Shown: positions 1-5,507 of the stretch, piece after piece | How the letters are laid out: every line of letters begins with the position of its first letter | Position numbering within the stretch: the stretch's first letter is position 1 | NCBI GenBank assembly: GCA_945903555.1 | Contig: CAMDOJ010000117.1 | Coordinates: 1 to 5,507 of the forward strand | DNA from: Chthoniobacter flavus | GTDB lineage: Bacteria > Verrucomicrobiota > Verrucomicrobiia > Chthoniobacterales > Terrimicrobiaceae | Reading direction: 5' to 3' | DNA: 5,507 bases | Notes under the pieces: generated by a model | Database searches by the model: none | The model's input: the letters and a program-made list of their open reading frames with translations, nothing else | Told to the model about the DNA's origin: nothing | Program-made: the position numbers and the translations under genes

Positions 1-1
1 C

Positions 2-418
2 TTCGAAATCTTGCAGCAAATCACCAAGGCCGCTGAATCGTCCGATCCCGATGTGGAGAACCGATTTTATCCGATGCCCGCTGACGAGGCCGACGAAGTG
101 TGCCAAGACTGGAAAGCCTACATTCAGCCCGAACTTTATGCTGAATTTCAAGCCTCCCGGGAGGCGGTGGATGCCGATCTCCGGCGTGGCAAAAAAAAGG
201 CCGACGGTTCATCGTCCTTTGTGATCCCCCCGCCACATATGGATCACTGGTTAAGCGCCCTGAATCAAGCCCGCCTGGCCCTCGCCGAGATCCACCACTT
301 CACCGAGAAGGATATGAGTCGCGCCCCGAAAGATCCTGATGACCCCCGCGAATTCGCCCTCATCCAAATCAACATCTACGCAACCATGCAGGAATGGTTG
401 ATTAGTACGCTCGATTGA
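2..418 (+). CDS. DUF2017-like protein, 3' part (5' end outside window)
   Basis: This is the C-terminal part of a small, acidic, probably cytoplasmic protein. The frame is open to the left edge (codons for F-E-I precede the first possible internal start, TTG at 11), so the true start probably lies outside; about 138 residues are visible. Numbering from that TTG, the pattern resembles the DUF2017 family as I remember it: a helical segment with DPDVENRFYPMP (13-23), a central acidic stretch, then HWLSALNQARLALAE (79-93), a DPDDPREFAL segment (108-117) and a C-terminal helix ending MQEWLISTLD. Residues 60-76 form a basic, then Gly/Ser/Pro-rich linker between the two helical halves. No catalytic motif or membrane segment is visible. 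In Actinobacteria DUF2017 genes often sit next to clpS, so an upstream clpS is possible but cannot be seen. The molecular function is unknown. I am confident it is coding and moderately confident of the family. Confidence 0.72.
   Translation, partial: FEILQQITKAAESSDPDVENRFYPMPADEADEVCQDWKAYIQPELYAEFQASREAVDADLRRGKKKADGSSSFVIPPPHMDHWLSALNQARLALAEIHHFTEKDMSRAPKDPDDPREFALIQINIYATMQEWLISTLD
152..165 (+). repeat. Perfect 14-bp palindrome inside the DUF2017-like gene
   Basis: The sequence GCCTCCCGGGAGGC reads the same on both strands. It lies within coding sequence, and its right half (GGGAGG) resembles a Shine-Dalgarno sequence about 28 bases before the slippery A-run. With no loop it would form only a shortened RNA hairpin. 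Nothing shows that it is functional. Confidence 0.4.
191..199 (+). other. A-run containing an A_AAA_AAG slippery heptamer
   Basis: Eight A residues followed by G encode three lysines (codons AAA AAA AAG) in the DUF2017-like gene. Read in frame, bases 193-199 are A_AAA_AAG, the classic bacterial -1 frameshift heptamer known from E. coli dnaX. A -1 shift would add roughly 45 residues before a TGA near 337. The downstream stem is weak (4 base pairs, GACG/CGTC at 203-206 and 213-216), so programmed frameshifting is possible but unproven. The site could equally be an ordinary lysine run. Confidence 0.3.
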
Positions 419-476
419 TCCAAGGATTTCGAACAGAGCATTTGCAAAAAACGCCGAGCGATTTACCCTGCGTGCA
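419..476 (+). other. 58-base intergenic region before proC
   Basis: This is the longest gap in the window and the most likely place for a promoter or leader of the proC cluster. A TTGCAA at 442-447 resembles a -35 box, but no fitting -10 box follows at 16-18 bases. No terminator hairpin for the upstream gene is visible. The 20 bases before the proC ATG contain no GGAG- or AGGA-type ribosome binding site. Readthrough from the DUF2017-like gene therefore remains possible. Confidence 0.35.
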
Positions 477-1274
477 ATGAAATACGCATTTATCGGCGCT
501 GGTAAAATGGCATCCGCCATCATTCAAGGTATGTTGCGCGGCATGGTCTGCGATGCCACCGATATTTTTGTATCCTGTCCAGAACCCGATCTCCTGCAGA
601 GTTTGAGTGATGCGACAGCCGTCCAAATCCTCACATCCAATGCCGATGCCGTCGCCGCCGCACCGGTTGTGATCCTGTGCGTGAAGCCACAAGATGCCGC
701 CAAGGCTCTCGCACAAACCGAGGGCCATCTTTCCGGAAAACTTCTGATCTCCATCGCTGCCGGACTGAGCATCGACACCCTGCGCGAGATGGCTCCCGGT
801 AGCCGCGTGATCCGCGCCATGCCCAACACCGCGGCCATGGTCGGACGATCCGCTACGGCTTTCGCCTGTGATTCCGATGTGACGACTCAGGATCAGGAGA
901 ACGCCACAGCGATTTTTTCGAGTATCGGCGAGGTTTATCCTGTGGCTGAAAAAAATCTGGATGCTGTTACCGGACTGAGCGGCAGCGGACCTGCGTATAT
1001 TTTTCTTGTCATGGAGGCGCTCGCGGACGGAGGCGTCGCCTGCGGACTCCCCCGCAAACTCGCTCAGGCCCTCGCTGTCCAAACCGTCCTCGGCGCGGCC
1101 GAACTCGCAAAAGAAACCGCCGAGCATCCCTCGATTCTGCGTGAGATGGTGACGAGTCCTGGCGGGACAACGGCTGCCGCACTCCTTGAGCTGGAGAACC
1201 GAGGTGTCCGCGCCGCATTCATTGAAGCCGTGATGGCTGCCGACCGCCGTTCCAAAGAGTTATCTGAGCAATGA
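477..1274 (+). CDS. proC: Pyrroline-5-carboxylate reductase
   Basis: This cytoplasmic enzyme catalyses the last step of proline synthesis, reducing 1-pyrroline-5-carboxylate to L-proline with NAD(P)H. The protein has 265 residues, normal for ProC. The N-terminal Rossmann fold begins at once with YAFIGAGKMASA (3-14), containing the dinucleotide-binding GxGxMA pattern. VILCVKPQ follows at 65-72, the end of a Rossmann strand. VIRAMPNTAA (111-120) is the conserved MPNT region. DAVTGLSGSGPAY (162-174) opens the helical dimerisation domain that forms the active site. MVTSPGGTT (224-232) is the core of the family signature. The ATG fits because the Rossmann motif starts at residue 3, as in homologues. 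No clear Shine-Dalgarno sequence precedes it. The stop overlaps the next start (ATGA), suggesting translational coupling to the TPR gene. No key motif is missing, and the protein appears intact. Confidence 0.97.
   Translation: MKYAFIGAGKMASAIIQGMLRGMVCDATDIFVSCPEPDLLQSLSDATAVQILTSNADAVAAAPVVILCVKPQDAAKALAQTEGHLSGKLLISIAAGLSIDTLREMAPGSRVIRAMPNTAAMVGRSATAFACDSDVTTQDQENATAIFSSIGEVYPVAEKNLDAVTGLSGSGPAYIFLVMEALADGGVACGLPRKLAQALAVQTVLGAAELAKETAEHPSILREMVTSPGGTTAAALLELENRGVRAAFIEAVMAADRRSKELSEQ
1271..1274 (+). promoter_or_regulatory. ATGA stop/start overlap between proC and the TPR gene
   Basis: The ATG of the TPR gene (1271-1273) shares bases with the TGA stop of proC (1272-1274). Such four-base overlaps usually mean that ribosomes finishing the first gene restart on the second. 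No strong Shine-Dalgarno sequence is present here, which fits coupling, and the overlap supports both the proC end and the chosen TPR start. Confidence 0.75.
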
Positions 1275-1945
1275 TCTTGGGTTGCTTCCGACGTGGGCTC
1301 GGGCTTTCCTTGCTCGTGATTTGCGTAAAGAGCGCGCCCCTTCACGCTGCTCCGCCGCCCAAGGATTTTGTTCCGCAAGCCCTTTCTGATGCCGTTGAGG
1401 AAGGTAACGCCGCCTACGCACGGAAAGACTACGCCGTTGCGCGCAAAGCCTATGAGCGCGTTTTGAAGCTGGATGCCGCAAATCTCATGGGCCTAGTGAA
1501 TCTGGGCATGGTGGAATCCGCTCTTGGCAACAAAGCCAAGGCCGAGGAGACGCTCAAAAAAGCCATCTCCCTCCGCCTTGAAACCGCGCCCGCTTGGTTG
1601 GCGCTGGGCATGATGTATATGGACGAGGATCGTTCTGACGCCGCCCTCGCGGCACTCTCGCAAGCAGCGCTCTACGATCCCAAAAACGCCCGCACGCGAA
1701 ACTTCCTTGGTGTCGTCATCGGTCGTCGTGGTTGGATCGACGGAGCTCAGACCGAGCTTCGCCGAGCTGTAGAGCTCGATCCCTCCTATACCGACGCTCA
1801 CTACAATCTCGCTGTTTTTTACCTTCAGGAAAATCCTCCCGCCATCGAACTTGCCCGTCGCCATTATTTCAAAGCCCGAGAACTTGGTCTTGAGAATGAC
1901 GACGTGATGGAAAAAGTATTTAAAACTACATCACCCAAACCTTAA
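1271..1945 (+). CDS. Exported tetratricopeptide-repeat (TPR) protein
   Basis: A 224-residue protein made almost wholly of TPR units, which are helix pairs that bind other proteins; no enzymatic domain is visible. Residues 1 to about 26 look like a Sec signal peptide: a basic start (RR at 7-8), a hydrophobic core (LGLSLLVICV) and an Ala-rich cleavage region (SAPLHAA). The mature protein is therefore probably periplasmic or surface-exposed. About five repeats follow, near 40-73, 74-107, 108-141, 142-174 and 175-207. They show typical spacing, for example NAAYARKDYAVARKAYERVLKLD, then NLGM, ALGMMY, FLGVV and NLAVFY at the first-helix positions, and LDPSY and YDPKN at unit ends. The start is supported by the signal peptide and the ATGA overlap with proC. 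C18 is not in a proper lipobox because Ile precedes it, so a lipoprotein is unlikely. Partner and role are unknown. The neighbouring secreted carboxypeptidase suggests, as inference only, a cell-envelope job. Confidence 0.9.
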   Translation: MILGCFRRGLGLSLLVICVKSAPLHAAPPPKDFVPQALSDAVEEGNAAYARKDYAVARKAYERVLKLDAANLMGLVNLGMVESALGNKAKAEETLKKAISLRLETAPAWLALGMMYMDEDRSDAALAALSQAALYDPKNARTRNFLGVVIGRRGWIDGAQTELRRAVELDPSYTDAHYNLAVFYLQENPPAIELARRHYFKARELGLENDDVMEKVFKTTSPKP

Positions 1946-1956
1946 TCTTTCCGCGC

Positions 1957-2790
1957 ATGATTTTTCGCCCGTTTCTTTCCCTACTCGCCTTGCTAGCTAT
2001 TTCGAGCCTTCATGCCGCCGGTCCACCTGAGATCAGCGCAAAGTCGGCCATCCTCCTGGATGCGAATTCCGGCAAGGTTCTTTACAAAAAAAATGACGAT
2101 TCCCAACGCCCGGTAGCGAGCACACAGAAACTCCTCACCGCGTTGATTGTTGCTGAAGCGGGCAACCTCACGGAAAAAGTCAAAGTCGCCGAGGTGGATA
2201 CGAATTGCGATCCCACAAAGCTATACCTCAAGCCAGGACAGAGCTACACGCGCATCCAGCTCCTCAACGCCCTCCTTGTCAAAAGTGCAAATGATGTCGC
2301 CCGGGTGCTCGCTCGCGACAATGCTGGAGACGTCAGTTCCTTTGCCGAGCGAATGACCCGCCGAATGAACGAACTGGGCGGCACCTCGTCGAATTTCAAA
2401 AACCCCAATGGACTTCCTGCAAGCGGCCAGTATTCGACGGCCCGCGACATGGCGCGAGTGGCGCGTGCCGCCTACCGCAACCCAACACTCCGTGAAATCA
2501 TGAAAACACGGAACTACGATTTCCGCTATTCGACAGGCAAGGTCGTTTCGCTTCGCAATACCAACCGCGTTCTACGCACCTACTCGTTCTGCAATGGAAT
2601 GAAAACCGGCTACACCGACCTTGCCGGGCACTGCTTGATCTCGAGTGGATCCCATAATGGTCGCGACGTGATTGCGGTTGTGCTCGGCTCAAATAAGGTT
2701 CGCATCGCCGAGGAATCCACTCGCCTCCTTGCCTACGGGCTTCGACTTTCCAACTCTCAAATGAAGTCCATGAGGGTGGCTTCGGAATAA
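1957..2790 (+). CDS. Secreted D-alanyl-D-alanine carboxypeptidase, peptidase S11 (low-molecular-mass PBP)
   Basis: A penicillin-binding serine peptidase that removes the terminal D-Ala from peptidoglycan pentapeptides outside the cytoplasmic membrane, limiting cross-linking. The protein has 277 residues. Residues 1-20 form a signal peptide (MIFRPF, a Leu/Ala-rich core, then LHA before AG). The catalytic domain opens with ISAKSAILLDANSGKVLY (26-43). All three active-site motifs are present: SxxK as S55-T-Q-K58 (acyl-serine and base), SxN as S110-A-N112, and KTG at 216-218 within GMKTGYTDLAGH. N151-G152 in NPNGLP is also typical. The C-terminal beta domain and the membrane-anchoring amphipathic helix of E. 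coli PBP5 (DacA) appear absent, since the protein ends about 60 residues after KTG. It may therefore be soluble in the periplasm. Cysteines at 84, 212 and 226 are notable in an exported protein. It starts 11 bases after the TPR gene without an evident Shine-Dalgarno sequence. It is dacA/dacF-like, but I assign no symbol. Confidence 0.95.
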   Translation: MIFRPFLSLLALLAISSLHAAGPPEISAKSAILLDANSGKVLYKKNDDSQRPVASTQKLLTALIVAEAGNLTEKVKVAEVDTNCDPTKLYLKPGQSYTRIQLLNALLVKSANDVARVLARDNAGDVSSFAERMTRRMNELGGTSSNFKNPNGLPASGQYSTARDMARVARAAYRNPTLREIMKTRNYDFRYSTGKVVSLRNTNRVLRTYSFCNGMKTGYTDLAGHCLISSGSHNGRDVIAVVLGSNKVRIAEESTRLLAYGLRLSNSQMKSMRVASE

Positions 2791-2795
2791 TACAC

Positions 2796-4802
2796 GTGGC
2801 CCGTTCCTACACACTTCACACGACGGCGACGACAGGCAGCATTGAATTTGCCGCCGCCCTCAATGAGCAACAACTCGCAGCGGTCCAATCTCCACCGGGT
2901 GCCTCGCTGGTGATAGCGGGTGCGGGCAGCGGAAAAACTCGCACGCTCACTTACCGCGTGGCTTGGTTGCTCGAGCAGGGAGTTCCACCGAGTTCGATCC
3001 TGCTTCTCACTTTCACGAACAAAGCGGCCAAGGAAATGATCGAGCGTGTCCGAGATCTTCTACCGGGTGCGGGTGACGGGATCTGGAATGGGACCTTCCA
3101 CTCCATCGGCAACCGCATCCTTCGCCGCCACCCCGAGGGGGTCGGATTCCGCGAGGCATTTTCCATCATGGATCGCGAAGATTCAGAGGACATGATCGCC
3201 GCCGTGCTCGCTAAGGATGGGGTTGTGACGACGAACAAGCGGTTTCCCAAGGCTGGCGTTCTCTCCGACATCTTTAGCTATTCCATCAACACCGGCTCCC
3301 CGATCTCGAAGGTTCTGGCCGAGAAATACCGCTACTTCATCCCGCTCGCTGCCGATATCGAACGAGTCCAGGGTCAATACGAAGCCCGCAAAAAAGAGGC
3401 AAACTCGATGGACTTCGATGACTTGCTTTCCAAAACCCTCGAACTTTTTCTCACTAATCCTGATATCGCCGCCCGCTATCAGGAACAGTTTTGCCACATC
3501 CTTGTCGATGAATACCAAGATACAAATCTCCTCCAAAGTGGCCTCGTCGATTGCCTTGCCTCACGTCACGGGAATGTGATGGTCGTCGGCGACGATGCCC
3601 AAAGCATCTACTCGTGGAGGGGGGCGAATTTTGAAAATATTCTCCGCTTTCCAGAGACGCATCCGGGAGCGAAAGTTTATAAGATCGAGACAAATTACCG
3701 CAGCGTCCCTGAGGTTCTGAACCTCGCCAATGCGTCGATTCTCGGCAACGAGAAGCAATTTCCAAAAAATCTCGCTCCAGTGAGGAAGTCGCACCCAGTG
3801 AAGCCAGCTTTGGTTGCGCTCCCTACGAATACCCAGCAGGCGGCCTTTGTGGCGCAGCGTGTGATGGAACTTCTCGATGAGGGGATCGCGCTCGAGGAGA
3901 TGGCGGTGCTCTATCGCGCCCATTACCACTCGATGGAAGTTCAGTTGGAGTTCACCAAACGCGGAATCCCTTTTTCCATCACAAGCGGATTGCGTTTCTT
4001 CGAGCAGGCCCACATCAAAGACGTTGCCGCTTTCCTCAAGCTCACGATCAATCCCCGCGATGAAACCGCGTTCAAACGCATGGCGCGACTCCTCCCCGGC
4101 ATCGGCGGGAAAACCGCCGAGAGCCTCTGGCAGAGAACTTCCGATGCGCTTGCTGGAACGACTAACTTTCCCGCCCTTCGTGGATTCAAAGTTCCTGCAA
4201 AATCACAAAAAGCGTGGGATCAACTCGTCTGCACGCTCTGCGATCTCGTTCCCGAAGGCGCTCCACTCAAGCCCTCGAACATGATCGGGTGTGTGCTTTT
4301 TGCGGTTTACGAAGATTTCATGAAAGAGAACTTCGCCAACTTCGAAGCACGGCGACAGGATCTCGAAACGCTACAGAATTTTGCCCAGCAGTTTGAGACG
4401 ACCGAGGAATTTCTCTCTCAGCTTTCCTTACTCAGCGGCCTCGAGACTTCTGAAGCCTTCCATGGAGCAGCGGAACAAGAAAAAATCACTCTCTCGACGT
4501 TGCATCAGGCCAAGGGGCTGGAGTGGAAAGTGGTCTTTTTGATCTGGCTTGCGGACGGAATGTTCCCCAGCAGCAGAAGCCTTGAGGAGCCAGCTGGCAT
4601 CGAGGAGGAACGTCGGCTTTTCTATGTCGGCATCACCCGCTGCATGGATGAACTCTATATCACCTACCCCGAGATGCGCTTGGGTGCGGGCTACGGCGAA
4701 GTCTTCCAGCGCCCATCGCGATTCCTCACCGAAGTGCCGGAGGTGCTTTTTGAGCAATGGGACATCACCTCGGCGGCCGCTCCGAAAGATGATCCGTTCT
4801 GA
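2796..4802 (+). CDS. UvrD/Rep/PcrA-type superfamily 1A ATP-dependent DNA helicase
   Basis: A 3'-to-5' DNA-unwinding motor of the cytoplasm; relatives act in nucleotide excision and mismatch repair, replication restart and removal of bound proteins. The protein has 668 residues and every helicase motif: Q motif LNEQQLAAV (22-30), Walker A AGAGSGKT (41-48), motif Ia LTFTNKAAKEM (71-81), Ib GTFHS (99-103), Walker B VDEYQD (237-242), III VGDDAQSIYSWRGA (264-277), IV TNYRS (299-303), IVa GLRFFEQAHIKD (398-409), V STLHQAKGLEW (567-577) and VI ERRLFYVGITR (605-615). LLPGIGGKTAESL (432-444) matches the hairpin of the 2B subdomain. It lacks most of the C-terminal tail of E. coli UvrD and PcrA (about 720 residues), ending PKDDPF. 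GTG at 2796 is the only plausible start before the Q motif and adds about 20 unconserved residues. It lies 5 bases after the carboxypeptidase stop. Whether the orthologue is uvrD, pcrA or rep cannot be decided, so no symbol is given. Confidence 0.96.
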   Translation: MARSYTLHTTATTGSIEFAAALNEQQLAAVQSPPGASLVIAGAGSGKTRTLTYRVAWLLEQGVPPSSILLLTFTNKAAKEMIERVRDLLPGAGDGIWNGTFHSIGNRILRRHPEGVGFREAFSIMDREDSEDMIAAVLAKDGVVTTNKRFPKAGVLSDIFSYSINTGSPISKVLAEKYRYFIPLAADIERVQGQYEARKKEANSMDFDDLLSKTLELFLTNPDIAARYQEQFCHILVDEYQDTNLLQSGLVDCLASRHGNVMVVGDDAQSIYSWRGANFENILRFPETHPGAKVYKIETNYRSVPEVLNLANASILGNEKQFPKNLAPVRKSHPVKPALVALPTNTQQAAFVAQRVMELLDEGIALEEMAVLYRAHYHSMEVQLEFTKRGIPFSITSGLRFFEQAHIKDVAAFLKLTINPRDETAFKRMARLLPGIGGKTAESLWQRTSDALAGTTNFPALRGFKVPAKSQKAWDQLVCTLCDLVPEGAPLKPSNMIGCVLFAVYEDFMKENFANFEARRQDLETLQNFAQQFETTEEFLSQLSLLSGLETSEAFHGAAEQEKITLSTLHQAKGLEWKVVFLIWLADGMFPSSRSLEEPAGIEEERRLFYVGITRCMDELYITYPEMRLGAGYGEVFQRPSRFLTEVPEVLFEQWDITSAAAPKDDPF

Positions 4803-4820
4803 TTAGTCGTCCGCATCCGA
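4803..4820. other. 18-base convergent intergenic gap without a visible terminator
   Basis: This gap separates the stop codons of the helicase gene (+) and leuS (-). There is no strong GC stem with a T-run on either strand here or in the immediately flanking coding ends; the best stem I see is about 5 base pairs (TCGTC/GACGA) with a long loop. Transcripts from both sides probably overlap, or end by Rho or further inside the opposing gene. Confidence 0.5.
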
Positions 4821-5507
4821 TTATTTGGCGACGATATTCACTAGCTTCCCGGGAACAACGATCACCTTAACGATGGCCAGTCCGGCAGTGGCTTCGAGAA
4901 CCTTGGCGCTGGTGCGCGCGGCCTGCTCGACTTCCTCGCTTGTTGCCTGCTTTGAAACGGTGAGGCGTTCGCGCACCTTTCCGTTCACCTGAACGACCAA
5001 CTCGATCTCGTTTTCCACCAGACAGGCTTCGTCGTGAACAGGCCATGCGTGAGTGGAGGCTTGGCTTTGGAAACCAAGTCGTTGCCAGAGTTCTTCCGCG
5101 ATGTGAGGCGCGAACGGACTGAGGAGCGGGAGCAAAAGGCGCAACGCTTCGATCGGGCGAGGCTTCGCATTCACAAACTCGTTCGTGAAAACCATCATCT
5201 GCGAAATCGCTGTGTTGAATGCGAGATCTCGGATATCAGAGGTCACCTTTTTAATGGTGGCATGGGCGACGCGGAGTTGAGCGGAGGTCAGCGGGATCTC
5301 GGCGAGATCGGTTGAGACAACCCATGTGCCTTCCTGATTTTCTTCCATGGCCATGCGCCAAACGCGGCCCAGAAAGCGATAAACACCCTCAACGCCCTTG
5401 ATGCTCCACGGCTTCATTTGCTCGAGCGGGCCCATGAACATTTCGTAGAGACGAAGAGAATCGGCGCCGTATTCCGAAATCACGCTATCCGGGGTCACCA
5501 CATTGCC
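4821..5507 (-). CDS. leuS: Leucyl-tRNA synthetase, C-terminal part (5' end outside window)
   Basis: LeuS is the cytoplasmic class I synthetase that charges tRNA(Leu) with leucine. Only the last 228 or so residues are present, roughly the final quarter of a usual 800-870 residue protein. The frame is open to the right edge and reads GNVVTPDSVISEYGADSLRL; GNVV is the segment that directly follows the catalytic KMSKS loop, so that loop should lie just outside. Numbering from the GTG at 5501, MFMGPLEQMKPW (21-32) and GVEGVYRFLGRVWRM (36-50) lead into the anticodon-binding helical domain. FNTAISQMM (95-103) and SPFAPHIAEELWQRLG (128-143) are typical of that domain. The small C-terminal tRNA-binding domain is complete, with VQVNGKVRERL (170-180) and VIVVPGKLVNIV (213-224) just before the stop. 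The GTG is an internal codon, not the start. The gene is convergent with the helicase and is not part of its operon. Confidence 0.97.
   Translation of the reverse strand, partial: GNVVTPDSVISEYGADSLRLYEMFMGPLEQMKPWSIKGVEGVYRFLGRVWRMAMEENQEGTWVVSTDLAEIPLTSAQLRVAHATIKKVTSDIRDLAFNTAISQMMVFTNEFVNAKPRPIEALRLLLPLLSPFAPHIAEELWQRLGFQSQASTHAWPVHDEACLVENEIELVVQVNGKVRERLTVSKQATSEEVEQAARTSAKVLEATAGLAIVKVIVVPGKLVNIVAK

Noticed and set aside
402..1127. Long open frame (241 codons) on the - strand opposite proC
   Set aside because: It lies almost wholly opposite a clear proC gene, and its translation is low-complexity Gly/His/Asp-rich with no recognisable domain. It is a codon-bias shadow.
1271..1330. Lipoprotein signal in the TPR protein (C18)
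   Set aside because: The residues before C18 are L-V-I; the required small residue at -1 is absent, and a normal signal-peptidase I site follows near residue 26.
1743..1778. Four GAGCT repeats about 8-10 bases apart, including a CGAGCT/AGCTCG stem with a GTAG loop, as an operator or terminator
   Set aside because: They fall within the TPR gene, where Glu-Leu and Ala codons of the repeat helix produce them, and there is no T-run or gene boundary nearby.
1890..1926. Possible promoter before the carboxypeptidase (TTGAGA, then AT-rich AAGTATTTAAAAC)
   Set aside because: The -10 candidate matches the consensus at only about three of six positions at acceptable spacing, and the region is the coding end of the TPR gene.
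2086..2093. Run of eight A residues in the carboxypeptidase gene as a frameshift site
   Set aside because: A -1 slip meets a TGA immediately (2094-2096) and would give only a truncated signal-peptide fragment. The in-frame protein is complete and conserved.
3561..4013. 150-codon open frame on the - strand opposite the helicase gene
   Set aside because: The helicase frame carries all conserved motifs here, and the antisense translation shows no domain or plausible start context.
5034..5315. 93-codon + strand open frame at the right end
   Set aside because: It is antisense to the well-conserved leuS C-terminal region and its translation resembles no known protein.
1..5507. Defence system, mobile element, CRISPR array or other novel accessory module
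   Set aside because: All six genes are explained; four are housekeeping families with intact motifs. There are no repeats, integrase or transposase genes, and no visible shift in composition. A UvrD-type helicase alone does not indicate a defence system.

Overview
The window is a compact piece of a bacterial chromosome with a fairly GC-rich composition (judged by eye, not counted). Nearly every base is coding. I see no RNA genes, insertion sequences, CRISPR arrays, phage genes or attachment sites. The lineage cannot be fixed from 5.5 kb. A DUF2017-like protein beside proC, the exported TPR protein, the short S11 carboxypeptidase and the absence of clear Shine-Dalgarno sequences suggest to me a Gram-negative-type bacterium of the PVC group, perhaps Verrucomicrobiota. 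That is an inference from memory of family distributions and would need a homology search.

Layout: five genes run on the + strand, with one gene on the - strand at the right edge. From the left they are: the 3' part of a DUF2017-like gene (2-418); a 58-base gap; proC, pyrroline-5-carboxylate reductase (477-1274); an exported tetratricopeptide-repeat protein (1271-1945), whose start overlaps the proC stop as ATGA; after 11 bases, a secreted D-alanyl-D-alanine carboxypeptidase of the S11 family (1957-2790); and after 5 bases, a UvrD/Rep/PcrA-type superfamily 1 DNA helicase starting with GTG (2796-4802). Convergent to these, 18 bases away, is the C-terminal quarter of leuS, leucyl-tRNA synthetase (4821-5507, running off the right edge).

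How the genes relate: proC to the helicase look like one transcription unit, because the spacings are -4, 11 and 5 bases. The functions are mixed: proline synthesis, an envelope TPR protein, peptidoglycan trimming and DNA repair. The unit therefore looks like a packed housekeeping cluster, not a dedicated pathway. The TPR protein and the carboxypeptidase both carry signal peptides and may act in the same envelope compartment. The DUF2017 gene may or may not belong to the same transcript.

I looked for an undescribed system and did not find convincing evidence of one. The findings are modest: an uncharacterised exported TPR protein next to a cell-wall enzyme, a textbook slippery heptamer in the DUF2017-like gene, missing Shine-Dalgarno sequences, and a cysteine pair around the KTG motif of the carboxypeptidase.
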